From contig CAYSCX010000004.1 in assembly GCA_964429575.1 (NCBI GenBank), positions 62,001-126,000 on the forward strand: a DNA stretch of 64,000 bases, in the 5' to 3' direction. Each line of letters opens with the position of its first letter. Position 1 is the stretch's first letter. The position numbers and the translations under genes are program-made. The notes below the pieces were generated by a model that saw only the letters and a program-made list of their open reading frames with translations, was not told where the DNA came from and did not search any database. Source of the DNA: CAYSCX01 sp964429575 (GTDB lineage Bacteria; Desulfobacterota; Binatia; Binatales; Binataceae). Of this stretch, positions 41,801-49,425 are shown one piece after another.

Positions 41801-44696
41801 CGACGGCCAGAACCGCGAGAGCGACGCCGCCAGCCATTCGCCAATACGATCCGCGAAGATCGAGCCGGGCGCGGAACTTCGCTTGAGCGGCGGTGACCCA
41901 CTCGAGCAGCCTCCGGCGCCTCACGAAGAGCCGGAACAGCGTTCGCACAATGGCGTCCGTCATCAACCACGCCTGATCCGCGAGAAACGTGACCAGAAAC
42001 GCGACCTGTAGCAGAGCAGCAACGAGATCCGCACCCACACCGCGCAAATGGCTCCGCTTCGATATCCCGAACCGTCGCGGCACGATCCCCGCGAGCAGAG
42101 GCAGCACCGCAGGTACCGCGATCGTGACGAGTACGAAGACGCTCCAGAGATTGGCGGAGGTTGAAGGGAGAGCCCATCCTGCCAGCAATGCGAGAAAGGC
42201 GGCCGGCGACGACAGCGTTCGGCGCAGGTTGTCGATCATTTTCCAGCGGCCGATCAACGGAATTGCCGATTTGCCCGAGCCGTCTTTTGAGTCGCGTCCC
42301 CGGCCAAGGATCCAGGGAAGTAATTGCCAATCGCCGCGCGCCCACCGATGTTGCCGCGCCGCGGCGACGTCATAGCGTGAGGGAAACTCCTCGACGACCT
42401 CGATGTCGGAGACCAGTCCGGCCCGAGCGAAGATTCCTTCCAGAAGGTCGTGACTTAGAAGCGTGCTGTCGGGAACCCGCCCTTCGAGAGCCGCTTCGAA
42501 GACGTCCACATCATAGATTCCTTTACCGCTATAAGAACCTTCGCCGAAGAGGTCCTGGTAAACGTCGGAGACGGCAGCCGCATATGGGTCGATGCCGCTG
42601 GCGCTCGAGAATACACGCTGGAAAAGCGATCCGGCGCGACCCGTCGGCAACGACGGCGTCACTCGCGGCTGAAGCACCGCGTACCCCTCGATCACGCGGC
42701 AGGAGTGTGGGTCGAGCGTCGGATGGTTGAGCGGATGCGCCATCTTACCAACCAGTCGCTTGGCGACTCCCCGTGGTAGTCGCGTATCCGTATCGAGAGT
42801 GATCACGTAGCGGACGCCGCGAGGCGCGACCGGGAGGCGGGAGCCGGTTGGCAGGAAGGTTGTGTCAGTCGCTCCGCGAAGCCATCGATTCAGCTCCTGT
42901 AGCTTCCCGCGCTTGCGTTCCCACCCGATCCACTTTCTCTCCCCCTCGTTCCAGATCCGCCGACGATGGAGCAGGAGGAATCGATCCCCGTCCGGCATTG
43001 CGCCGTACAGCCGGTTCAGACGCTCGATTCCCGCGACGGCTGCGCCCAGGAGCTTATCATCACCTGGGGCACTCTCGGTTGCACAGTCTGTCCAGTCCGA
43101 GAGCAGAACGAAACGAAGATCGCCATCCGGACTCGCGAGATGATGAACCTCGAGGCGCTCAATCTGCTCCTCGATCTCTGCTTGCGTGGTTAGAAGGGTA
43201 GGCACGACGATCATGGTGCGCAGACTCGACGGCACCCCGTCCCGAAGCTCTAGACCAGGCAGGATCTTCGGGCCGAAGGAATTCGTGACGCCGCGGTTCA
43301 CCAGGGCCACGCTCGCATCCAACGCTGGAACGAAGCCCAGGAGCGCCAGCATGACGAGCGCCCATCCGCCGACACCGGAGTCCGCCACAGTGAGCAACGG
43401 CAGCGCTAAAATAAGCGTTGCGATGATCGCGATGGTTCCGATATAGCCCAGAATTCCCGCGGCCGCGTTGGCGCGAACGAGCCATTGTCTCATCGGAACC
43501 CGAAATCCGATCTCCGTCTCGAGGGCCCGACGCCCATTCGAGATGAGGTAGTAGCCGGGCTCCTGCTCGCGGCGTGCGGTTGCATCGTCGCCGCTCGGTG
43601 GCTCGGCTGCCGCGCGCTTGGCGGCCACAATCGCCGATCGTGCGATCTCGAGTTCCGTATGCCCCGATCCTCGCGCGAGGTCTTCGATCGCGTGCCGATA
43701 GCGATCTCGAGTCGCGAAATCCATTTCGGCAAAGTCGCTTTCGGCGCGGAGCTCCGCATCAACGAGACTGACACTCTCGAAGAGGTCCGCCCAATCGACC
43801 GCGGACATAAGGCGCATGCTCGTGATCGCATTACGCACTGTCACGTTCATCGCGCCCTGCCACTGATGCTCCTGGCGGACGATGTCATCGGCGGTCGTTC
43901 CCTGGGCTGCAAGACGTTGGTCCAGCCAAAGGAGCGCCGGTGTCACGGTTGGATCCTGATCGCGCAAACGCTGAACCAACTGAACCGCAAAGGCCGTCGG
44001 CAACGGTCTCTGGTCGAGGCCTCGCAGGGCAGTCTCCGGGGTTTCCGCCTTGCGACTGCCGACTCCCAATAGCCTGTCGGCCAGAGCGTCGGCCTCCTGG
44101 CGCGCAGCTCGACCATTGACGATCCGCTCGGCCGAGCGCCGGAGATTCTCGACCAGCACGATTCGAAGTGTAATCGCAACGGCCCAGAGTTCGCCGATCG
44201 TCAGAGGCTGCACGCGCTGATAGGCCTGTATGAACCGGCACAGCATCTGCGGGTCGAAGCGGCTGTCGGTATGCGCAACGAAGGCCCAGGCAACTCCGAA
44301 TACGCGGGGATAGCCTTCAAGAGGTCCTTCTGCAATTTTGGGCAGCTGGCGGTAGAAACCACTCGGAAGATCGTCTCGGATCTCGCGAATTTGTTCCTCT
44401 ACGACATGGAAGTTGTCGACCAGCCATTCCGCGGCGGGCGTGATTCCGTGTTCCTCACGGATCGCTGCAGCGATGGCACGATACCCTTCGAGAAGCGCCC
44501 GACCATTTTCGCGCAGCCGTTTCGGCAGCCGTCGATTAGTGCCCGGCCTCGTCGTGACACGCTGAGCAGCTGCAAGGCTCTCCGCATGCTGCTCGAGGCG
44601 CTCGATGCTGAACAATTCCGCGCGAATCGGCTCCTCAGCGTCTCGAACGGGGGCCGTCGGCGAGCGCTTAAAAGCGCGAAGGATTGAATACTTCAA
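35850..44696 (-). CDS. ndvB: Cyclic beta-1,2-glucan synthase (NdvB/ChvB type)
   Basis: Giant inner-membrane enzyme that initiates, elongates and cyclises beta-1,2-glucan for the periplasm. The protein has 2948 residues (family about 2800-2900). Order: an N-terminal helical region, two membrane helices (about 411-437 and 443-465), a GT84 glycosyltransferase domain with TLDTDTRLP near residue 635 and QHRWARGDWQ near 785, and more membrane helices (about 830-1010). Then come a glycoamylase-like domain (HFYNWYDTQ, SGNLAGHLIAIG) and the C-terminal glycoside-phosphorylase (GH94) module with GTGDWNDGMNRVG. The TTG start at 44696 follows a GAGAGG sequence by 5 bp. No dedicated exporter (NdvA/ChvA) is nearby, so export must use a gene elsewhere. 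GC and codon use look native. Confidence 0.96.
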   Translation of the reverse strand: MKYSILRAFKRSPTAPVRDAEEPIRAELFSIERLEQHAESLAAAQRVTTRPGTNRRLPKRLRENGRALLEGYRAIAAAIREEHGITPAAEWLVDNFHVVEEQIREIRDDLPSGFYRQLPKIAEGPLEGYPRVFGVAWAFVAHTDSRFDPQMLCRFIQAYQRVQPLTIGELWAVAITLRIVLVENLRRSAERIVNGRAARQEADALADRLLGVGSRKAETPETALRGLDQRPLPTAFAVQLVQRLRDQDPTVTPALLWLDQRLAAQGTTADDIVRQEHQWQGAMNVTVRNAITSMRLMSAVDWADLFESVSLVDAELRAESDFAEMDFATRDRYRHAIEDLARGSGHTELEIARSAIVAAKRAAAEPPSGDDATARREQEPGYYLISNGRRALETEIGFRVPMRQWLVRANAAAGILGYIGTIAIIATLILALPLLTVADSGVGGWALVMLALLGFVPALDASVALVNRGVTNSFGPKILPGLELRDGVPSSLRTMIVVPTLLTTQAEIEEQIERLEVHHLASPDGDLRFVLLSDWTDCATESAPGDDKLLGAAVAGIERLNRLYGAMPDGDRFLLLHRRRIWNEGERKWIGWERKRGKLQELNRWLRGATDTTFLPTGSRLPVAPRGVRYVITLDTDTRLPRGVAKRLVGKMAHPLNHPTLDPHSCRVIEGYAVLQPRVTPSLPTGRAGSLFQRVFSSASGIDPYAAAVSDVYQDLFGEGSYSGKGIYDVDVFEAALEGRVPDSTLLSHDLLEGIFARAGLVSDIEVVEEFPSRYDVAAARQHRWARGDWQLLPWILGRGRDSKDGSGKSAIPLIGRWKMIDNLRRTLSSPAAFLALLAGWALPSTSANLWSVFVLVTIAVPAVLPLLAGIVPRRFGISKRSHLRGVGADLVAALLQVAFLVTFLADQAWLMTDAIVRTLFRLFVRRRRLLEWVTAAQAKFRARLDLRGSYWRMAGGVALAVLAVVIVACFGRGSWPIAAPFLMLWMLSPAVARWASLPPPMTGPNPPSETHAQTLRLIARRTWSFFETFVTAQDHMLPPDNFQEEPKPVLAHRTSPTNLGLYLLSVAAAHDFGWLGTLETLGRLDATLTTMNELERFRGHFYNWYDTQNLRPLDPKYVSSVDSGNLAGHLIAIGNAMREMTGGPVAAPRWRTGIDDALEITRECMRLLADNRRTQTVTRKHLDDALDALTVSLRSAPTTPADVAGRLAGLALDAHTATDIARTLNEERGDDGSAQVLNWVEAVRASILSHQRDVEQFMPWAKLAGDVTLIAAEQAVNRDTSLEEALRYLFESVPTIADLPDRCERAIGELTRYRSELVRQAPGEVASLGRADALIDAFERSASAARALERRLAALAEIAGKMFAAMEFGLLFDPARQLLAIGYRVAEGSLDPNCYDLLASEARLASFVAIAKGDVPARHWFRLGRDLTPVDRGSALISWSGSMFEYLMPSLVMRAPEASILSQSNRLVVRRQIKYGAELGVPWGVSESAYNARDLELAYQYSNFGVPGLGLKRGLSENVVVAPYATGLAAMVDADAAARNFSRLATAGGLGRYGYYEALDYTPMRLPEGEEVAIVRAYMAHHQGMTLVAIDDALRDGAMRARFHAEPIIQATELLLQERTPRDVLVARPRAEEVKAAANIREIVAPMLRRFRSPHDAIPRTHLLSNGRYAVMITAAGSGYSRWRDLAVTRWREDVTCDSWGMYVFLRDVHTGEVWSAGYQPTGVEPDSYGVVFSEDRAEITRRDGTITTTLEIAVSSEDDAEVRRVSISNLGTRYREIEVTSYAEIVLAPPAEDAAHPAFSKLFVQTEFVADVGAVMATRRLRSPGEAPVWAVHLAVVEGETVGDLQFETDRAAFLGRARGIRTPISVIDGQPLSNTVGAVLDPIFSLRRHLRIPPGGRARVAFWTLIASSRIEALDLADKHHDFTAFERALTLAWTQAQVQLHHLGAGPDEAHLFQRIANHVLYANPTMRPSSEVLKRSERGPSTLWAHGISGDLPIVLVRIDEVEDREIVRQLVRAHEYWRMKQLDVDLVILNERHSSYDQDLQASLEALVRAKPSRPHADGEAARGAVFVLRSDLVSVEVRSLLQSTARAVLLSRHGSLTEQVNRLEESQTATAPPPRREPAPAIAPPTATVPQASLEFFNGLGGFAADGREYVTILTEGQWTPAPWVNVISNPSFGFQVSATGSGYTWSINSRENQISPWSNDPVSDTPGEVFYLRDEDSGVLWSPTALPIREVSPYIVSHGQGYSRFEHTSHGISLELLQYVSPEDSIKISRLKIRNLSARSRRLSVSAYVEWVLGASRVTSAPFVVTEIDSTTGAMLARNPWRSDFGGRVAFADLAGKQTAWTGDRTEFLGRNGTLDSPAALAGATPLSNRVGAGLDPCGTLQTQLQLAPNGAAEIVFFLGEAATKAEALSLITRYRTTDLDSVFHAIIRQWDDILGAVQVKTPDRSMDILMNRWLLYQTLACRVWARSAFYQASGAYGFRDQLQDVMALTASKPEVMREHLLRAAARQFAEGDVQHWWLPPSGKGVRTRISDDRIWLPYAAAHYVEVTGDVAVLDEIVPFLKGPILPAHEHESYFQPIVSDEHASLFEHCARALDVSLAVGNHGLPLIGTGDWNDGMNRVGEKGKGESIWLGWFLYSTLSDFAHLADDRGEEARVAIWIRHAAALKQSLERNGWDGDWYRRGYFDDDSPLGSASNSECRIDSIAQSWGVISGAADPARAATAMAAVDEYLVRRNEKLILLFTPPFDQAPLDPGYIKGYPPGIRENGGQYTHAAIWSVIAFAILGEGDKAGELFSMLNPINHASTRAGIHRYRVEPYVAGADVYAVPPHVGRGGWTWYTGSAGWMYRAGLEWILGFRLRGATLVIDPCVPKTWPRFEIVFRYHSARYEIAVENPHGVSRGITCLELDGEALSSARPLIPLVNDGGDHRIRIILGRSARARG

Positions 44697-44754
44697 ATTT
44701 GCCTCTCGGCTTGGTGAAGTCGCCGAGAGCGAGCCTCGAGAAGGTCCTGGCAGG

Positions 44755-44922
44755 TCAGATGATCTGGCCGGGCTGCGGCCCGGGAATCATTTCCGCCAAG
44801 TCGGCATCTTTACCAGCCGCCGGTTGTGGATTCAGCCGCCGCTCGGCGGCGCGTTTGAGGCGACGCTGTTGCTTGTCCAACTGCTTCTGTTTACGTGTTC
44901 GTTCTCTGAGGCGTTTTTCCAA
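44755..44922 (-). CDS. Small highly basic protein next to RRM protein
   Basis: 55 residues from TTG 44922, which follows a GGAGG ribosome-binding site by 5 bp. The first half is Lys/Arg/Gln-rich and helical (EKRLRERTRKQKQLDKQ, RRLKRAAERRL), and the second is acidic then Pro-rich (DADLAEMIPGPQPGQ). This amphipathic-plus-PGPQP layout resembles small proteins encoded beside cold-shock or RRM genes, but I cannot name the family. It lies between the RRM gene and ndvB on the same strand. Confidence 0.55.
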   Translation of the reverse strand: MEKRLRERTRKQKQLDKQQRRLKRAAERRLNPQPAAGKDADLAEMIPGPQPGQII

Positions 44923-45082
44923 TTGGTCCTCCAGTTGAATTGATTATCAGGCCGCACCTTATTTTAGGCTTGGAGGGTCTCCAGCCCTGGCTTGGGTGTG
45001 GGACTGTAATCAGCGCTCATTACACTCGCTTTGTTTATTCTCAAAACAGGGCGGGCGGGCCGAAGCCTGCCGCATACCACTT

Positions 45083-45403
45083 TTACCAGCGATCGCGACG
45101 GCGATCGCTGCCACTACCGCCGCCGCCTCCGCGATTGCTACCGCCGAAGCTCGATTCGCGGGGTTTAGCCTCGTTCACCTTGATGTTCCTGCCCTTGAGC
45201 TCCGTATCGTTGAATTGCTGTATCGCCTTGGCAGCGTCATCCGCACTTGCCATCTCGACAAAGCCGAAGCCCTTCGATTGGCCGGAAAACTTGTCCATGA
45301 TTATTGCGACGCTTTGCACTTGACCTGCCTGTGAAAACAGTCCTTCCAGATCGCTATTGGAAACCGAGTAGGCCAGATTGCCTACGTACAATTTGCTGGG
45401 CAT
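45083..45403 (-). CDS. RRM-domain RNA-binding protein with glycine-rich tail
   Basis: 106 residues. Residues 1-80 form one RNA-recognition motif: RNP-2 KLYVGNLAYSV and RNP-1 KGFGFVEMA, with the aromatic residues intact. A Gly/Ser/Arg-rich tail (GGSNRGGGGGSGSDRRRD) follows. This matches bacterial glycine-rich RNA-binding proteins, often cold-induced. The start is ATG 45403; the track frame begins 19 codons earlier in unlikely sequence. The 5' leader (about 150 bp) could carry control elements, but none was identified. Confidence 0.93.
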   Translation of the reverse strand: MPSKLYVGNLAYSVSNSDLEGLFSQAGQVQSVAIIMDKFSGQSKGFGFVEMASADDAAKAIQQFNDTELKGRNIKVNEAKPRESSFGGSNRGGGGGSGSDRRRDRW

Positions 45404-45557
45404 TTGTTGCCCTCCATAAGTGTTTGCCGAGAAACTCTCGAACAGAAGACCCGGGCTCATTCCCGGATCTAGATGAAAGGAACAATCCGAGCCTTTACAG
45501 TAAACACTTTATTGTGGTTACCGAAAACCCCGTCCGGAGTGACGCGGCCTCGGAGGT

Positions 45558-46077
45558 GTGCTACCGGAACGCGCGGTGGTCGCGTTGTTGACTCGGCTCC
45601 TGCTCATCTTGTGCGCCCGGTTCAAGTCGCGAGTGAGACTTGAGGCTGATAACATCGTCCTGCGCCAGCAGCTCATTGTCTTGCGCCGCAAGTCCCCGGT
45701 CCGAGCAGGGCTACGAAACACGGATCGCCTGCTCTTTGTGTGGCTGTACCGACTCTTCCCGTCGATTCTGAATGCGATAACGATCATCAAGCCCGAAACG
45801 GTGATCCGCTGGCACCGGCGAGGATTCCAAGCGTATTGGCGCTGGAAGTGCCGCCGCCGCGGTGGTCGTCCGAGGATCAGCGGCGAGATCAGAGACCTGA
45901 TACGGCGGATGAGCCGCGAGAACCCGCGTGGGGAGCGCCGCGCATTCGCGCCGAGCTGCTGATGCTCGGGATCGACATCGCCGAGTCGACCGTCGGCAGC
46001 CACAGCCGCTTCCAAACGCAGGGATTGAGGCCGATGGGGCACAAAATTGGGCACAGTCGCCCGACCGCGCGCGGCTA
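45558..46077 (+). pseudogene. Truncated transposase of the integrase-core type
   Basis: The frame 45558-45962 encodes LEADNIVLRQQLIVLRRKSP, then TDRLLFVWLYRLFPSILNAI and KPETVIRWHRRGFQAYWRWK, the N-terminal half of a common IS transposase with an rve/DDE core. The reading then shifts near 45925: the continuation ENP(R)WGAPRIRAELLMLGID appears in another frame and ends at 46077. All catalytic Asp/Glu residues of the DDE core are missing. It is a decayed IS next to the tRNA integration site. Confidence 0.75.
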
Positions 46078-46104
46078 AACTAGCGAAAAGTCCTTGAGTT
46101 TGTT

Positions 46105-46150
46105 TGGTGGACGCAGCGGGATTTGAACCTGCGACCCCTTGCATGTGAGG
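46105..46150 (-). other. 3' fragment of a tRNA-Val(CAC) gene, left attachment-site duplication
   Basis: The minus strand reads (5' to 3') CTCACAT anticodon loop, GCAAG stem, GGGTC, the T-arm with TTCAAAT and the acceptor TGCGTCC A CCA. The 5' half is missing: upstream bases do not pair with GCAAG. The T-stem has one A-C mismatch, so the fragment is not a functional gene. A 3' tRNA remnant next to an integrase is the standard left junction of a tRNA-integrated element. The intact tRNA-Val(CAC) gene is expected beyond the right edge of the window. Confidence 0.8.
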
Positions 46151-46281
46151 GAAATTTCAAGCTGCACGGACGGCAATGGACGACTAGCCAACCCAAGGAA
46201 TGGGCCGCGCTTTTCGGCCTCGACCTGGTGTGAGTTGGGCTGGCTCATCCTCGGTATTGACACAAAAGTGACACAGCGAGA

Positions 46282-47395
46282 TTAGGCTGCTCGGCGAGGG
46301 AGCGGCACTATCTTGGTAGCCTCCGTTGCGCGGGCGGTGACGTATTCCGAGACTCGTTCCATCGCATCAGCAACGTCGTCATCGCTGACGATGTTGTACC
46401 TGTCGAACATCGAGCGAGTCACATGACCCGTAATTCGCATCGCGATTACCTCGGGCACGCCGGAGCGGACGAGGTTTCGAGCGCACGACCGTCGCAGGTC
46501 GTGAACGAGAAGCTCTTCAAGGCCGACAGACTGACACGCGGCACGCCACGCCTTGCGGAAATCGCCGATCGGCTCGCCGCCGTTCTGGAATACATTCGGA
46601 CATTCGGCATCGCTGGCGCCCCATGCTCGGCGGATTGCTTCGAGCAATTCACCCTTGAGCCTCAGCGTCCATGCGCGCTTATTCTTGGAGTTCTCCGCCG
46701 ACAGACGAACGATGCCCCCCCGTGATGTCGCCATTCTTGTCGCGCTCGAGTTCGGTGTCGCGCATCCACTCAAGCGTGCGCATCGCGCTTTTTCTCCATC
46801 CTGTGAGATAAAGGAACGTCACAGGGTTCCTGAGGTAGTCGGGTAGCGCAGCACGGAGGCCGGCGAACTCTGCGGGTTCCAGGAAGCCGCGGCGCGGCGC
46901 CGATTCTTCCAGTCGCGGCACCGCCGGCACGTGATCGCGGCTCAGTCGGCGCGCCTTCACCATGAGCACGAACATATGCCGTAGGCACGACGTTTCGCGG
47001 TTGATCGACGCATTCGCCATCCCCTGCTCTTGCCGCGTCTGCGCGTACTTTTCGATTCGCTCCGGGGTGATGTCGAGTGCGCGGGCGTCCTCACCGAAGT
47101 AGTCGACCAGGTTGTCGGCAAAGTGCTCGGCGGTCGACAGGCTTCGGTTCTCCCGCAGTCGATAATCGGTGAGCAGGGCGTCGCGCATGTGGCCTAGCGT
47201 CACTTTTTCAGCAACCGGCCCGATGACCACGCCATGGGAAGCCTCTCCGACGCGGCCTTTCAGCTTCTTCAATGCGACGTTTCGGTCAGGCGAGCCCGAA
47301 GATTCTCGGTAGACCCGTCCATGAACGAGATACTGGATCCAAAAAACATTCCCGCGCTTGTAGACGGTTCCATGTCCGCGGAGTTCTTTGCTCAT
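46282..47395 (-). pseudogene. int: Tyrosine-recombinase integrase, frame broken in a seven-G run
   Basis: Two frames make one integrase. The N-terminal part (ATG 47395, GGAGG 9 bp upstream) has MSKELRGHGTVYKRGNVFWI, the SAM-like arm/core-binding domain and the catalytic Arg in YLTGWRKSAM. The second frame, ending at 46282, has IVRLSAENSKNKRAWTLRLK, the HDLRRSCARNLV box with His and Arg, and GHVTRSMFDRYN with His and Tyr. The break coincides with seven C (46715-46721), seven G on the coding strand. Six would restore DITGG-IVRL as one frame. So the enzyme is complete except for one base, which may be decay, phase variation or a sequencing error. Confidence 0.85.
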
Positions 47396-47431
47396 CGCTA
47401 TAGACCTCCTTCGACCCTCATATCACTATTC

Positions 47432-47827
47432 TTACAGCCTAGGGCCTAGAGTGTCAATTGCACGCGCCGATGATCGTAGCCGTCGTCGCGATGCAACCGT
47501 CGACATACGACGGTTCCGAATTACTTCTGCGATAGCTGCGCGCGAGTAGCGGAGCGTTCCTGCCGCGAGCGGCACCGCAATTCCGAGGCGTTTGGCGCGC
47601 CGATAGATCCAATCCTTCGTCACACCGAGCATCGCGGCGGCCTCGTCCACCATCATCAGGCGATCATCGCGGGCGGTCGCCGGCGCTTCGGTCCGTCCGG
47701 CGAGCGCGGCGAGTAGGATGGCCTGCAGCGCGCCGAGTTTGGCGAGACGTCCCACGATCGCGTCGCGCGGAAGTTCGAACGCAAGCGTCGGCTCGGCGAT
47801 GAGGCATTCGAGGGTTGGAGTCGCCAT
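47432..47827 (-). CDS. Excisionase-like MerR/HTH_17 DNA-binding protein
   Basis: 131 residues from ATG 47827. The middle-C-terminal part has MVDEAAAMLGVTKDWIYRRA, a clear winged HTH of the excisionase/AlpA kind, followed by YSRAAIAEVIRN. The N-terminal 60 residues are an Ala/Leu-rich helical region. Its place just upstream of the integrase is the usual Xis position. A longer start at 47860 (GTG) would abut the stop of the preceding gene. Confidence 0.75.
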   Translation of the reverse strand: MATPTLECLIAEPTLAFELPRDAIVGRLAKLGALQAILLAALAGRTEAPATARDDRLMMVDEAAAMLGVTKDWIYRRAKRLGIAVPLAAGTLRYSRAAIAEVIRNRRMSTVASRRRLRSSARAIDTLGPRL

Positions 47828-47860
47828 CGCGTCGGTACTGCCTATGTGATCCCGGCTCAC

Positions 47861-48208
47861 TCAGTTCCTCGCCTCGTGCCGCCCATCGCAGAGCACAACC
47901 CCGGCGAGCATCTGCTTGAGGTTCTCGAACGTCTCAACGTCGAGATGGCCGTGACCGTTCTTGGGCAGGCGTTCAACGAACCGCGCGATGAGCCCGAGCA
48001 ACGCGACAAGGACGCGCTGCGGGCAGACTGTGTTGAGATCGGCGTCTGGCGCCAAGTCTGTGAATAGGTATGATCGCCCGCTGGCTGCGGGTGTCGCGAT
48101 GACCGCTGCAATCGTGGTCAGCTTGACATCGCACTCGATCAGGGCGGCGAGTTCGTCGAGGACGATCCGCTCACGGGCGCGCTGGTCGTCATCGACGAAG
48201 ACTGTCAT
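47861..48208 (-). CDS. Hypothetical phage protein
   Basis: 115 residues from ATG 48208, with an AGGGG ribosome-binding site 6 bp upstream; ATG 48226 is the alternative. Helical, with VLDELAALIECDVKLTTI, VALLGLIARFVERLPKNG and a terminal LAGVVLCDG. No recognisable domain. It precedes the excisionase-like gene, with the TGA stop followed directly by that gene's possible GTG start. Confidence 0.5.
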   Translation of the reverse strand: MTVFVDDDQRARERIVLDELAALIECDVKLTTIAAVIATPAASGRSYLFTDLAPDADLNTVCPQRVLVALLGLIARFVERLPKNGHGHLDVETFENLKQMLAGVVLCDGRHEARN

Positions 48209-48304
48209 TGTGCGCCCCTGCTTCATCGGATCGTCCTGGGATGGGTGCCGACGCGGCTGAACGGGCCCGTGAGCACGCGCCGGCACCCTGCGCTCGCGAC
48301 GCTC

Positions 48305-48832
48305 TCAGTTCGCCGCAGCGACACTTTCGTCAGCTCCGTTTCCACCGGCCTCGGCCTCGACGATCACCTCGAATCGCGCACGGCGACACAGCTCCGCGCG
48401 AATCTCGTCCGCGTTCGCCTCGATCATCAGGCGCTCGCGCAGCGCAATCGAACCGGCGGGCGCGGCCAGGATGGCCCCGCGCTCGTCGAGCTTCAACTCG
48501 ACACCAGCAGCTCTGCTCCGCGCTATCGCCTCAGCGCCGCCGATCAGATTCGCGCGCGCTTGTTCGCGAAGGCTCGCAAGCCTCGAGGCGCGCACACTCT
48601 CCTCTAGGCGCTGGCTCGCGGCGACGGCTTCGGCTTGCCACTTCCGCTGAAGCTCCGGCGCGCGTCGTTCGTACTCTTCGACAAGTTCTAGGGCCACGTC
48701 GATCCCGCTGGCGTAGTTGAGCCGGTTGACCTCGTCGCGCACTAGGCTCCACTGGTTGATTGGCCACAAGTTGAACAGCCGCATGAGCGCGCTTTGTAGT
48801 TCGGAATTCTTGCGTTGGATCTCGGCGTTCAT
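48305..48832 (-). CDS. Hypothetical phage protein, coiled-coil rich
   Basis: 175 residues, mostly charged helix: NAEIQRKNSELQSALMRLF, then YERRAPELQRKWQAEAVAA and long Arg/Ala/Glu stretches. No fold recognised. Its start overlaps the end of the next gene upstream by 4 bp (ATGA), so it belongs to the same tail-region operon. A scaffold or tail-assembly role is possible from position only. Confidence 0.6.
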   Translation of the reverse strand: MNAEIQRKNSELQSALMRLFNLWPINQWSLVRDEVNRLNYASGIDVALELVEEYERRAPELQRKWQAEAVAASQRLEESVRASRLASLREQARANLIGGAEAIARSRAAGVELKLDERGAILAAPAGSIALRERLMIEANADEIRAELCRRARFEVIVEAEAGGNGADESVAAAN

Positions 48833-49425
48833 ACGCCCTCCTTGAGTAAGTTGATCACGCCCCGGACACCGACACCGCGACTGCCGACCCGCTTCGCGAG
48901 AAGCGCGATTCGAGCGACATCACCAGCGCGCAGGTCGAACTTCGTGCTCTCCTTGATGCCCTCAATCTGGGCGAGGCGCCGAAGAGCTTCTTCGCGCGTG
49001 TCGTAAGGTCCGCCCAATTTCTTGTCGCCGTCTTCGGAGTAGACGAACCACTTGTCACCTTCCCGCCGAACGGTTCTGTCGATATTGATCTTGTCCGACT
49101 CAGCAGCCTGCGCAGCTTCGGCGCCCGCGGCTTGATCCCTAACCTCGAAATTCGGCGACTCCGGCTTCGGCGTGACCTTCGGCGGTACGTCGCCCTTGAG
49201 CAAGCCGACGGTGCTGCGCACTCCTACAGCTCGGTTCGTGACCTGGCCCATCAAAAAATTGAAGCGCACCCCATCGGGGAGCTGCGGATTTTCCATGATG
49301 CGTTCGAGCGCGAGAGCCGCTCCGTTGATCGCGCGCTTGAGTATTGCGTTCTCTGCGCCCAGTGTTTGTTCGAGGTCGTTTTGAGTCATCACCATTTCCT
49401 CCGCGGTTTGTTTCGGATCGCTCAT
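48829..49425 (-). CDS. Hypothetical phage protein between tape measure and integrase modules
   Basis: 198 residues. N-terminal helix (MSDPKQTAEEMVMTQNDLEQ), a middle with GVRFNFLMGQVTNRAVGVRS, and a C-terminal part with WFVYSEDGDKKLGGPYDTRE, which resembles short SPOR-like or Kelch-free beta hairpins. GVGVRGVINLLKEGV repeats a motif of the middle (VGVRSTVGLLKGDV), suggesting a small internal duplication. Overlaps its neighbours by 4 bp on both sides. Function unknown. Confidence 0.6.
   Translation of the reverse strand: MSDPKQTAEEMVMTQNDLEQTLGAENAILKRAINGAALALERIMENPQLPDGVRFNFLMGQVTNRAVGVRSTVGLLKGDVPPKVTPKPESPNFEVRDQAAGAEAAQAAESDKINIDRTVRREGDKWFVYSEDGDKKLGGPYDTREEALRRLAQIEGIKESTKFDLRAGDVARIALLAKRVGSRGVGVRGVINLLKEGV

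Noticed and set aside
44684..44938. 84-residue plus-strand frame
   Set aside because: Antisense to the small basic protein, which has a ribosome-binding site and sensible composition.
46075..46263. 62-residue frame over the tRNA fragment
   Set aside because: It is an accident of the tRNA remnant and left junction, with no start signal or family.
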